Below are positions 33,755 through 41,769 of a stretch of DNA of 64,000 nt, in pieces. The position numbers and the translations under genes are program-made. Position 1 is the stretch's first letter. Every line of letters starts with the position of its first letter. The DNA lies in NCBI GenBank assembly GCA_001664505.1, contig CP011806.1, positions 1,239,537-1,303,536 of the forward strand, written 5' to 3'. A model generated the notes under the pieces. That model did not search any database, had not been told where the DNA came from, and saw nothing but the letters and a program-made list of their open reading frames with translations. The DNA is from Acidobacteria bacterium Mor1 (GTDB taxonomy: Bacteria; Acidobacteriota; Polarisedimenticolia; Polarisedimenticolales; Polarisedimenticolaceae).

Positions 33755-34783
33755 ATGGACGAACCAACCAAGTTGTGCGTTGCCCCCATCGCGATTCTGA
33801 CGATCGCAGCTATAGCGTGGTGGGCCAAGACCATCCTGACGCAGACCGAAGCTCCGAAGAGTCAGAACACCCCGATGACCAGGAACAAGGACAGGCACAT
33901 CAGCCCAGCCTCCCTTAGGCAGGAGAACGCCCGGCTGAGGATGGAAGTTGCGGCCCAGCGTGCCACCACAGATCTCTCCGCGAAGCTGGCCGTGCTGGTC
34001 ACGGTTGGCCCGTCGCTCGTGAGAGCGATTGAGAACTGGATTCGCGTAGTCCAACGTGACCAGCGCCTTCCGGAACGCGAAACAGCTGAAGTGCTCGCAG
34101 GGATAGTCAGGCGCCTTGTGCGCGTGGGAATCGTCGCGGCGGCGGTGGGCTCAGCCCCACTCATTGTGCTCGGAACCCAGTCATGCATCATGTCACAGCA
34201 GGTCGCGATCCAGCGGCAGGTCGTGGCACATGACCTAGTTGAGCGATATCTAGCTGACCTTGCCGACCCCCAGGCGCCACAGTTCAAGCGACAGAGAGCA
34301 TTTGACGGGCTCCTCGCCATCGAAAAGGAGTCGCGTTCGGAAATTGTAAATCTGAACGAAGCCAACCTATCTGGACTGAATCTTCGGGCGCTAGGTACTT
34401 TCCCAAAACCGGTGTCATTGCGCGGAGCAACACTCCTGCTGGCACAAGTTGTAGGTGTGAGAGTTAAAGAGGTTGATTTCGAACATGCGAAGTTGGAAGG
34501 TGCGAATTTCAGCGACTCAACGTTCTACAAATGTAACTTTAGCGACTGCGATTTCCTGGGGGTAGACCTGGGCAATACCCGATTCTCCTCCACTACACTC
34601 GAGCGTGCGAATTTTTCGAACAGCAAGTGGAGTGGCGACGAGTACACGTTCTTGCGACCTTTCGTACAGTACTGTCCGCATTGCGAGAGCGTGGTGTGGC
34701 CAAGCGAGTTCGCCCTCGACAACCCTAAGCACTTCACGGAATTGCGGGAGATTCCACAGCTGCGACACGGCGGTGGAATCTAG
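33755..34783 (+). CDS. Membrane-anchored pentapeptide-repeat protein (island 2, right)
   Basis: 342 residues. A first membrane helix (about 8-28) is followed by a coiled coil (LRQENARLRMEV) and the motif AEVLAGIVRRLVRVGIV leading into a second membrane helix (about 125-148). A second helical segment and a short, degenerate pentapeptide block follow (about 205-290, LNEANLSGLNLRAL, LEGANFSDSTFYKCNF). The tail has a CPHC pair. GGAG precedes ATG 33755. It is paralogous in architecture to the protein at 24309-25595, but with fewer and more diverged repeats. Function unknown. Confidence 0.78.
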   Translation: MDEPTKLCVAPIAILTIAAIAWWAKTILTQTEAPKSQNTPMTRNKDRHISPASLRQENARLRMEVAAQRATTDLSAKLAVLVTVGPSLVRAIENWIRVVQRDQRLPERETAEVLAGIVRRLVRVGIVAAAVGSAPLIVLGTQSCIMSQQVAIQRQVVAHDLVERYLADLADPQAPQFKRQRAFDGLLAIEKESRSEIVNLNEANLSGLNLRALGTFPKPVSLRGATLLLAQVVGVRVKEVDFEHAKLEGANFSDSTFYKCNFSDCDFLGVDLGNTRFSSTTLERANFSNSKWSGDEYTFLRPFVQYCPHCESVVWPSEFALDNPKHFTELREIPQLRHGGGI

Positions 34784-35083
34784 CCAGGGAGGCCGGTACG
34801 GAGCAACAAAATGGACCATGCCTCCAGCCCAAGGGCCGTCTCTGGGTGGGTTCGATCTTGGCGGCGGCAGTGCGGCTGACCGAGCGCATCGAGGGCGCGT
34901 TCGGTGGGGCTAGCAAGGCGGTCGCCAAACGGTGCATCGAATACCTGATGGCGCCGCCGGGTTCTGCAGAGCGGGCCATTCCACCTGGGTTTACGGGCGA
35001 GTCAGGTTCGCCGGTGGTGGATGCTGCGAGCAAGGCTATTCAGACCCTAAGGGGCAAGGAAGACCAACGTCGAGCCCAGAGTG
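34784..35083. other. Intergenic stretch with possible gene remnant
   Basis: A plus-strand frame from GTG 34846 reads AAAVRLTERIEGAFGGASKAVAKR and continues to 35247, overlapping the opposite-strand gene. It has coding-like composition at its start but no recognised domain and no Shine-Dalgarno. It is more likely a relic than an intact gene. Confidence 0.3.
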
Positions 35084-35686
35084 TCAGGCTGCTTGGGAAT
35101 AAACCTCGGCTGAACAATATGCGTCCGCCTCCAATTCATCGACGTACGGCACGTGAGTCGCAGTTTCCACGAATAGCGCTCGGACCGAAACTCGAAGCGC
35201 GTGAATCGACATACTCGAGATTCTTCGCAGCACGAGCCATTGAGTAACCACGATAGCGAACGCGATCCCCAAGACCGACGTGGTGATCATGTACTTGGCT
35301 ACGACGAAGTGGATTCTCGATTGGCAGGCAGCGAAGAACTCTCTCGCTTCGTCGTCTGGCAAGTCGTCGATCGCCTTGCTCAGGCGCTCGGTGTAGACCG
35401 ACTCACCCTTCGGCCCGCATATCGCGACAAGAATCGCTGTCCAGAATGACGTCCGGTCCGCGTTGTGGATGAGTCCGTTGAGCGTCGTTCGCATCACCCC
35501 ATACGCAGGATGCGAGTGGGGAATTTCTCGCTCCATGCAGTAGTCGAAGAGAGCGTCTCTAGCTTCGAACAACTCCTGGCGATACAGATCCCGGCGACAC
35601 ATTTTGTGCGGGCCGAACCAGAAAAAGATCCAGCCCGCGAGACTCAGCCAAGAGCAAATTGCGATGACAGCGTCATGTTCGCTCAT
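35084..35686 (-). CDS. Two-TM hypothetical membrane protein
   Basis: 200 residues and not recognised. An N-terminal membrane helix (about 8-28, ICSWLSLAGWIFFWFG) is followed by a cytoplasmic helical region containing RQELFEARDALFDYC. A second membrane helix follows (about 130-152, MITTSVLGIAFAIVVTQWLVL), then a tail. Its start overlaps the stop of the gene upstream (ATGA), so both are translated together. It sits between the effector genes and selC. A role as a membrane partner of the pentapeptide/TIR proteins is only positional inference. Confidence 0.65.
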   Translation of the reverse strand: MSEHDAVIAICSWLSLAGWIFFWFGPHKMCRRDLYRQELFEARDALFDYCMEREIPHSHPAYGVMRTTLNGLIHNADRTSFWTAILVAICGPKGESVYTERLSKAIDDLPDDEAREFFAACQSRIHFVVAKYMITTSVLGIAFAIVVTQWLVLRRISSMSIHALRVSVRALFVETATHVPYVDELEADAYCSAEVYSQAA

Positions 35687-36099
35687 GGTAGATCCTCCGG
35701 AGGTGTATCCCCTCGTGCAGTCAACCGGCTGGAAGTTCTCCCCTTGTCGAGTTGCCTCTCCAAAGTCGTGATTCTTCCATGCTCACGCTCAACGAAACTT
35801 CGGCGGCGCCTTCTCTCAACCCACCAAGTCAGGACCGCGCACGCCGTCAAAGACCAAGAAATAGCGAATCCGATCGGGACCTTCTTAAGAAAGTATACTC
35901 CGAAGCCAATATCGGCGAGGGTGGTCTTGCCTGCAAGGTGAGCGACAATTTCGCTAATCCGACCGAGGCAAAACCAGATGCCGCCGAAAGCGATCACGAG
36001 CCGAATGGCGCCACTAAGTTGGCGCAGCACCTCGAAGCGGAATAATTCGGGGGGAGGCCCTTTCCGCCGCTTTCCTTGATTTGATTTTCCCTTTGGCAA
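35683..36099 (-). CDS. Small membrane protein with C-terminal coil
   Basis: 138 residues. A basic N terminus (MPKGKSNQGKRRKG) precedes two membrane helices (about 30-52 and 70-95, with ADIGFGVYFLKKVPIGFAISW between or in them). A charged C-terminal coil follows (EREHGRITTLERQLDKGR). It is coupled to the downstream 200-residue membrane protein by a 4-base overlap. Not recognised. Base composition is lower in GC than the housekeeping genes of the window. Confidence 0.62.
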   Translation of the reverse strand: MPKGKSNQGKRRKGPPPELFRFEVLRQLSGAIRLVIAFGGIWFCLGRISEIVAHLAGKTTLADIGFGVYFLKKVPIGFAISWSLTACAVLTWWVERRRRRSFVEREHGRITTLERQLDKGRTSSRLTARGDTPPEDLP

Positions 36100-36312
36100 C
36101 TTGCCCGGGATACTACCAGCGTGTGGATTACTCGGTCAACGAAGCTGTTTCCGATTTCGTTCGCACGCTAGAATGGCCAGTCTGGAGGGTGCTGAGACAC
36201 TCGATCGAAACGCCTTCGGGCCTGAAGCGACTACGACCAGCGCTCACGCAGCGCTCAAACTTCAGACAAAGCGCCTGGGCCCCGCCCTCAAGTGACAGAA
36301 AACAAAGGCCTG

Positions 36313-36353
36313 GAAGCGCATGGGGACCGGTGTCCCCCGCGGTCTTCAAAACC
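36313..36353 (+). repeat. attachment-site repeat inside selC, right end of island 2
   Basis: Direct repeat of 24079-24119 (40 of 41 identical), covering the tRNA 5' half to two bases past the anticodon loop. Together the two copies bound about 12.2 kb. Confidence 0.92.
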
Positions 36354-36410
36354 GTTTGTCGGGCGGTCGACCCGTCCGGGGTGGGTTCGACTCCCACACG
36401 CTTCCGCCAC
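36313..36410 (+). tRNA. selC: tRNA-Sec (UCA), selenocysteine
   Basis: 98 bases including CCA. Hallmarks of SelC are present: anticodon TCA in loop CTTCAAA, a long acceptor (GGAAGCG/CGCTTCC plus an eighth pair that would be C-A), a 6-bp D stem GGGGAC/GTCCCC with a 4-base loop, a long variable arm (CGGGC/CCCG) and T arm GTGGG-TTCGACT-CCCAC. It implies the host makes selenoproteins. Its 5' half is duplicated at 24079, so the present gene is a hybrid formed by island integration. Confidence 0.93.
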
Positions 36411-36572
36411 CGCCTCCTGGGAGCCGAACAGACGGACGACTAGAGCACTCCACGGCGGTGAATCGTGCTCGCCGAAGCAATACGGTGGCGCGACTCGCAC
36501 AGCTTGCCTTGGCGCGACGGCCACTCATGCACCTTACGCCGCTCGGGACAGAGAGCAGGAAGGGGGCCAGGC

Positions 36573-37763
36573 TTGGCGAACGAAGAACATCTGCGAATCT
36601 TGTGCAGCGGTGTCAAGACTTGGAACCAGTGGCGCCGAGGTGAAGTACGAGATCTTCTTCGCGCCCACTTCGCAAAGAACACCGACTCGGTGAACCTCCG
36701 CGACCGGTTGCTCCGCATCGATGACGTTCCAGTAGCTGAGATCTCCGCTGCGGACTTCAGAGGGGCGGACCTACGTGGAGCAGACCTCCAAAGGGCGGAT
36801 CTAAGTGGTGCTGACCTTCGTGGAGCGAGACTCACCGGAGCAAACCTCATCGGCGCAAAACTCAGCAGAACGAACCTAGGCGAGGCAGAACTAGACGAGG
36901 CAGACCTCAGTGGAGGACGTCTTTCTTACGCGAACCTCTCTGCAGCAGACCTAAGCAGGGCCAACCTCACTGACGCGAACCTCTCCGGGGCTGACCTCAC
37001 CGAGGCGATGCTCGTCAGGACAATCCTCTACCGGGCATACCTCGGTGGCGCGAACCTCAAAGAGGCGGGCGCACTAAGGACGCTCTTTGTCGACACGAAC
37101 CTCGCCGGAGCTTCCAACCTCGATCAATTGGAACACCATGGACCTAGTTCCGTCGACCACCTCACGTTGAAGCGCTCGGGCCCCCTACCGGCATCGTTCC
37201 TCCGAGGAGTAGGTTTCTCCGACGAATACATCGCCTACATCCCTGTCCTATTCGGCGGCCCTGCGTTTACGTTCTACTCCTGCTTCATCTCTTACAACAG
37301 AGACGACCGAGACTTCGCCAAACACCTTCACGACAAACTGCAGGGCAAGGGCATTCGCTGCTGGTTGGACGAGCACCTGATCAACCCAGGCGACAACATC
37401 CGCGACGAGATCGACAACGGTATCCGCATCTGGGACAAGGTCCTACTCTGCTGCTCGCGCAAGGCGCTCACCGAGAGCCGCTGGGTCAAGGACGAGATCG
37501 AGAAGGCATTGATCAAGGAAAGTGAGTTGCTGGACGAAACAGGAGAGGAGCATCGAGCGCTGATTCCCCTCGATCTGGACGGTTTCGTATTGAGTCCCGA
37601 ATACCAAGGGGGACAAAAGAGCGAGATTATCTCCAGGAGCGTCGCCGACTTCATCGACTGGAAGAAACATGATTCTTTCGAAGCGGCCCTAAGGGGCGTG
37701 ATTCGCGCCCTACGACCCGACGGCGGGAAGCCGCCTGCTCCGAAGCCACTCCTCGGACGGTAG
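36573..37763 (+). CDS. Pentapeptide-repeat / TIR-domain protein 2
   Basis: 396 residues. An N-terminal helix (ANEEHLRILCSGVKTWNQWR), common in pentapeptide-effector proteins, is followed by pentapeptide repeats (about 57-180). The conserved linker is SGPLPASFLRGVGFSDEYIAYIP, and the TIR domain (about 234-380) has FYSCFISYNRDDRDF, CWLDEHLINPGDNI and SRWVKDEIEKAL with Trp304-Glu308. TTG 36573 is chosen because AGGGGG lies upstream and the N terminus then matches the family. It is very similar to the protein at 28438-29703 but lies outside the island, 160 bases beyond selC. Confidence 0.88.
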   Translation: MANEEHLRILCSGVKTWNQWRRGEVRDLLRAHFAKNTDSVNLRDRLLRIDDVPVAEISAADFRGADLRGADLQRADLSGADLRGARLTGANLIGAKLSRTNLGEAELDEADLSGGRLSYANLSAADLSRANLTDANLSGADLTEAMLVRTILYRAYLGGANLKEAGALRTLFVDTNLAGASNLDQLEHHGPSSVDHLTLKRSGPLPASFLRGVGFSDEYIAYIPVLFGGPAFTFYSCFISYNRDDRDFAKHLHDKLQGKGIRCWLDEHLINPGDNIRDEIDNGIRIWDKVLLCCSRKALTESRWVKDEIEKALIKESELLDETGEEHRALIPLDLDGFVLSPEYQGGQKSEIISRSVADFIDWKKHDSFEAALRGVIRALRPDGGKPPAPKPLLGR

Positions 37764-37806
37764 GAGCTCCGCTACCCCCTTCTCGACAGCGATCAGACCC
37801 AGCCCC

Positions 37807-40044
37807 CTACAAACGGTTGTGGATCCGTAGGTCGATCAGATCGCTTGCCGTCAGGTCGTTGCCGTAGCGCTCCTGAGCCCGCCGCACGAAGTCCGGGGTC
37901 ACCCCGTGGATCCGGAACTGGACCAGGCGAGACGGCGAGAGCCGGTCGAATCCGACCTCGCCAAGGGCGCGCACGAATTTCGGGGTCACGCCGTGGATCC
38001 GGAACTCCACCAGGCGAGCAGGCGACAGATCTTCGAGTCCCGCGTCGACCAGTCCGCGCACGAATTCTCCGCTCACGCCGTGAATGCGGAACTCGACCAA
38101 CCGCGACGGTGACAGATCCTTGAGCCCGGATCGCGTCATCGCAGCCACGAACTCGGGGCTCACGCCGTGAATTCGGAACTCGACCAGCCGGCCTTGTGAC
38201 AGTTCGCTCAGACCTGCATCGGCCAGTCCCTGGACGAACTCCGGGGACACCCCGTGGATTCGGAACTCCACCAGCCGCCCCGGCGAAAGGTCTCTCAGGC
38301 CCGCATCGGTCATCCCCTGAACGAACTCCGGGGACACCCCGTGAATCCGGAACTCCACCAGGCGCGAGGGTTCCAGGTCTTCGTACCCGGCATCGGCCAT
38401 CCCCTGAATGAACTCCGACTTCACGCCGTGAATCCGGAACTCGATCAGGCGATTGGTCGAGATGTTGCCGTAGCCCACATCGACGATGCCGCGAGTGAAG
38501 TCGAGGGAGACGTCGAGGGCGGCCATCTCGAACAGCTTTTCAGGATCGTCGGACACCTTGAAGCCGATCGCCTGCATGTCGGAGACGTAGGACGGGTTCG
38601 GGTGGAACACGAAACGGCCGCGGTGCTTGTCCTCTCCGAGACGCTCGCTGAAGCGGAAGGTACCGGCATCGCGGACCAGAAGGAAACCGGATACGCCACC
38701 CTCGCGGCTCATCGACAGGTCATCCCGGTCGACGCTGATACCCATGTGCGAACGGCCCCAGCCGCCCTCGAGACGCAGCTGCAGGTGCACGCCGAAGCGT
38801 CCGGGTTCGGCGGTGTACCGCCCCTCGATCCCTTCGGCGCCTTGCTGACCAGGCGCAATCGACATCACGGGCGTGGCCGACGCTTCCGGCGCAGCCGATT
38901 GCAAAGGCGCGCTCGACACTGCCGGCGTGATGGACGCCTGCGGCTCGGTCGAAGATTGCGGCGCGGCGGCCGCTTGAGCCACGAAGAACAGCACCGCGAG
39001 AGCGGCAGCGGCGACGCCGAAGACCCAGCGGGCGTCGGCGACATTGTTTCGAGAGGGAGAATCGGTCAGGCGTCGAATGCGTTCCACCAGTGAACCTCCA
39101 TGGGCCGAGACGGCCAAGGGTGCGGTGTCGCGGATGCGTAGTCGTTCCATATCGACGAGCGCCCGCACGTAGTCGTGACGGCGGCGACAAAGGCTCACCG
39201 CCAGATCATCGCAGCAGTGCTCGCGCTCATCGCGCACCTGGCGGGAAACCCACCAGACTGCCGGGTGATAGAACAGCAGCGACTCCGCCGCTGCCTGGAG
39301 CAGATTGACGAGGTAGTCGTGGCGCCGCACATGGGCCAGCTCGTGAAGCAGCAGGGCTTCCAGCATCTGGGGCGGCATGCCGAGCAGCGCCGAAGCCGGC
39401 AGCAACACTACCGGCCGCAACGCCCCCACCACCGCGGGCACATCGACCTCGCGAGATGCGAGCACCTGGACCGCGTGGCGGATGCCGACCCGATCGCACA
39501 GTTCGCGCACTCGTTGCAGCAGCGCCGCATCGTCGACCGGCGACGCCGTGAGCCGAATACGCCGCAGTTTCCACCAACCACCGGTGTTCATCAGCGCAAG
39601 CGCGATCACGCCGACCCACCATCCGCCGACCAGCGCGTTGCGGATCAACGGATTGTCGAGCTTTGCGGCCAGGGAGGCGAAGGCTGCGCGTAGCGCCAAG
39701 ATCGACGCCTGCCCGCTGCCGGCAGTGCCGGCTGCGGTCTCCCCGCCCTCGGATTGGGTTGTGTCCGATGGGCCGGCCGGCGACGGCTGCGTGGAGGACG
39801 CGTCCGCGAACCGCGGTTGTTCGATCCCCTGCCCGGCCGGCGCGGGTGAATTCAATACGTAGACGAAGGTGATCACCGGCATCGCGCACATCAGGGCCAA
39901 CGCGACGACGCCGGCGGTGTAGCGGAGGTTCGCCGAGCGCGAACGCGCCAACTGCAGGAACAGGGCGAGAAGGACTGCGATCAGGCAGCCCTGCCAGAGG
40001 AAGTGCACCAGGGCCAGGCTCCAGGCGCCGATGATCTCGTTCAT
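37807..40044 (-). CDS. M56 (BlaR1-like) membrane metallopeptidase with C-terminal repeats
   Basis: 745 residues. Four membrane helices and a cytoplasmic zinc protease loop are visible (LLLHELAHVRRHDYLVNL with HELAH; EREHCCDDLAV). A middle linker rich in Ala/Ser/Gln follows, then about seven tandem 29-residue repeats (RLVEFRIHGVSPEFVQGM...AGL..LSP) at about 532-745. M56 proteins sense an external signal and cleave the partner BlaI repressor. The usual penicillin-binding sensor is replaced here by the repeat domain. The start overlaps the BlaI-type gene stop by four bases. Confidence 0.9.
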   Translation of the reverse strand: MNEIIGAWSLALVHFLWQGCLIAVLLALFLQLARSRSANLRYTAGVVALALMCAMPVITFVYVLNSPAPAGQGIEQPRFADASSTQPSPAGPSDTTQSEGGETAAGTAGSGQASILALRAAFASLAAKLDNPLIRNALVGGWWVGVIALALMNTGGWWKLRRIRLTASPVDDAALLQRVRELCDRVGIRHAVQVLASREVDVPAVVGALRPVVLLPASALLGMPPQMLEALLLHELAHVRRHDYLVNLLQAAAESLLFYHPAVWWVSRQVRDEREHCCDDLAVSLCRRRHDYVRALVDMERLRIRDTAPLAVSAHGGSLVERIRRLTDSPSRNNVADARWVFGVAAAALAVLFFVAQAAAAPQSSTEPQASITPAVSSAPLQSAAPEASATPVMSIAPGQQGAEGIEGRYTAEPGRFGVHLQLRLEGGWGRSHMGISVDRDDLSMSREGGVSGFLLVRDAGTFRFSERLGEDKHRGRFVFHPNPSYVSDMQAIGFKVSDDPEKLFEMAALDVSLDFTRGIVDVGYGNISTNRLIEFRIHGVKSEFIQGMADAGYEDLEPSRLVEFRIHGVSPEFVQGMTDAGLRDLSPGRLVEFRIHGVSPEFVQGLADAGLSELSQGRLVEFRIHGVSPEFVAAMTRSGLKDLSPSRLVEFRIHGVSGEFVRGLVDAGLEDLSPARLVEFRIHGVTPKFVRALGEVGFDRLSPSRLVQFRIHGVTPDFVRRAQERYGNDLTASDLIDLRIHNRL
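37840..38451 (-). repeat. About seven tandem 87-bp coding repeats
   Basis: In-frame imperfect 87-base units in the 3' end of the M56 gene, each encoding RL(V/I)EFRIHGV-x-x-EF-x-x-x-(M/L)-x-x-(A/S)G(L/Y). Confidence 0.85.
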
Positions 40045-40442
40045 TCGGCTCCCCCCTCTCCGTCTTGGGACCGGAACCGTTCAAGAAGTGCCTCGATCTC
40101 GGCCAACTCCTCAGGCGACGAAGGTCGCGTGGCCAGGGCGCGCATCGCCAGACGGGCCGCCGACCCGCCGAACGCGCGATCCACCAGGTGCGTGGTGAGC
40201 TGGTCCTGCACCCGGTCCTCGGAACAGGTCGCCTGGAACACGTGGGCCCGCGCGGAGGCATCCCGCTGCACCAAACCCTTGCCTTCCATGATCTGGAGGA
40301 GCTTCAGAACCGAGGCGCCCGAAACACCGCTGCCTGCGGAAAGAGCGCTCTGGATCTGTTTCACCGTGGCGGCGCCGCGGTCCCAGAGGATCCGCAGAAT
40401 CTCGAGTTCAGCGCCCGTGGGGCGTGGTGTCGAAGGGTCCAT
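40041..40442 (-). CDS. BlaI/MecI-family repressor
   Basis: A 133-residue winged helix of the BlaI/MecI/CopY family: TGAELEILRILWDRGAATVKQIQSAL, GASVLKLLQIMEGKGLVQRD. A dimerisation helix and a cleavable C-terminal part follow. It represses its own operon with the M56 gene until cleaved by the M56 protease. ATG 40442 is preceded by GAAGGGGG. Co-transcribed with the M56 gene through a 4-base overlap. Confidence 0.92.
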   Translation of the reverse strand: MDPSTPRPTGAELEILRILWDRGAATVKQIQSALSAGSGVSGASVLKLLQIMEGKGLVQRDASARAHVFQATCSEDRVQDQLTTHLVDRAFGGSAARLAMRALATRPSSPEELAEIEALLERFRSQDGEGGAE

Positions 40443-40470
40443 GCCCCCTTCAACGCCACAAAGTCGGAAA

Positions 40471-40496
40471 GGTTTCACACTTCAGGGTGAAAAACC
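40471..40496 (-). promoter_or_regulatory. Candidate BlaI-type operator
   Basis: GGTTTCAC-N7-GTGAAAAACC, an imperfect inverted repeat about 30 bases upstream of the BlaI start, in a T/A-richer segment than the flanks. It is a likely repressor site. The sequence differs from the classical TACA-N-TGTA BlaI box. Confidence 0.5.
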
Positions 40497-40676
40497 TCAC
40501 ACACTTTCGTTAAGCTGCTGTCCTGCAGATACTTACAGCGGTTCACCCACCTCTCGACCGTCGAGTTGGCGTCTATCGTGCGCCGTCACGCCCTTGTGGG
40601 TGTCCGGAAGCGACCGGCAGAGCGCAGCGAAGCCGCGAGAAGCGCCGTGGCGCGAGCGAGGCCCGCTGGATGCGAT

Positions 40677-41684
40677 TCACGAGCGAACCGATCCGGCGAT
40701 GTCCTGACAGATTTCGGCAAGCCTCTCATGGTCGGCCTCCCTGCAGTCGTCGTAGTGCATCGCCTCGAAGAAACTCGGAATCTGCGTGTCGCGATAGAAG
40801 ATGGGATACAGCAACCTCTTTTCCGCCTTTAGCTGCCGTACGTAGGCGGCGGACAACTCATCGCGGCAAACGACGCTATCCCAGTAGCTCGGCGAGTAGA
40901 GCGAAACGATGCAGCGAGACGTATCGATCGCGTCAGCGATCTGCATGATCCAGCTCTGCCCTTTCTGTAGCGATGGCTTGTCGCGAAAGACCCTCAGGCG
41001 TTCCGCCGAGCTGGTGAGCAGGTCGCCGATGAGCTTTGCCGCGCTTTGGTCCTTGCTCGAGTAACTGAGAAACACATCCCAGTTCGCTTCTCGCTCTCTT
41101 GGTTCGGCGTCCTCTCTCTGGATCTCCAGGAACCGATCCTTGGCCAGCCGCGCGTCAGCCTCCGAGTAGGCGACGATCTTGAGAACGTCGAGCGGCATCC
41201 CCCGCCGGAACCAGCCGACGGCGGCACGCAGGACCGCAGCCATCATGCGGCCTGCGCCATAACCCTGATCGCCGGCGCCGATCAACGGCATCGCCACCGT
41301 CCGCGTGGGGATATTGCTGATCGAGATCGGCACCAACGCGCGAAACAGCGAATCCGCGAGCTCGGGCGGCGTCCCTTGCCAGCCGGACTCGACGCACAAC
41401 AATCGGTCGAAGCTGCTCGCGCCTACCGAGTGCGAGATCCAGCAGCCAAACTCATCCCGCAGGTCCTGGGCTTTCGCAAACGACAGGTTGTGAACGGAAA
41501 CACCGTTGCGGTGCAGCGCACCGATCAGCGAAGTCGGTGTGGGCACATAGTCGTTGCGAAACGCAGAAACGACCAAGATGTCCACCGCATGTTCGGGGCC
41601 CAGACGGGACAGGTCTCCCCGGTAGAGTTCGATTCGGCGGTCGGTGGCGTCTTGCGAGAGGTTCCAACTGGCCAGAAGGTGCAT
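40677..41684 (-). CDS. Macro-like domain / TIR-domain fusion
   Basis: 335 residues. The N-terminal part (about 15-190) has DILVVSAFRNDYVPTP, SLIGALHRNG and AMPLIGAGDQGYGAGRMM. These resemble the phosphate-binding and ribose loops of macro-like ADP-ribose-binding domains. The C-terminal TIR domain (about 201-325) begins NWDVFLSYSSKDQ and carries YWDSVVCRDELSAAY, with Glu276 near the catalytic position. A TIR NADase product (ADP-ribose or cyclic ADPR) could be bound by the macro-like part. It is a single gene, divergent from nothing visible, between the BlaI locus and pyruvate kinase. Confidence 0.78.
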   Translation of the reverse strand: MHLLASWNLSQDATDRRIELYRGDLSRLGPEHAVDILVVSAFRNDYVPTPTSLIGALHRNGVSVHNLSFAKAQDLRDEFGCWISHSVGASSFDRLLCVESGWQGTPPELADSLFRALVPISISNIPTRTVAMPLIGAGDQGYGAGRMMAAVLRAAVGWFRRGMPLDVLKIVAYSEADARLAKDRFLEIQREDAEPREREANWDVFLSYSSKDQSAAKLIGDLLTSSAERLRVFRDKPSLQKGQSWIMQIADAIDTSRCIVSLYSPSYWDSVVCRDELSAAYVRQLKAEKRLLYPIFYRDTQIPSFFEAMHYDDCREADHERLAEICQDIAGSVRS

Positions 41685-41769
41685 ACGCCATGGTACCAGG
41701 GTGACCGAGCGGCTCCGCGGAGTTCCAGCTATCCGGATTGCACACGCAGACCGAGGTCCGACTTACTCG

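Noticed and set aside
33646-33918. Possible 90-codon gene directly after the integrase
   Set aside because: It overlaps the next gene's start, has no recognised pattern and no Shine-Dalgarno of its own.
37764-37806. Further selC or att fragment to the right of PPR-TIR 2
   Set aside because: No match to either half of tRNA-Sec was seen, so a second island boundary cannot be claimed.
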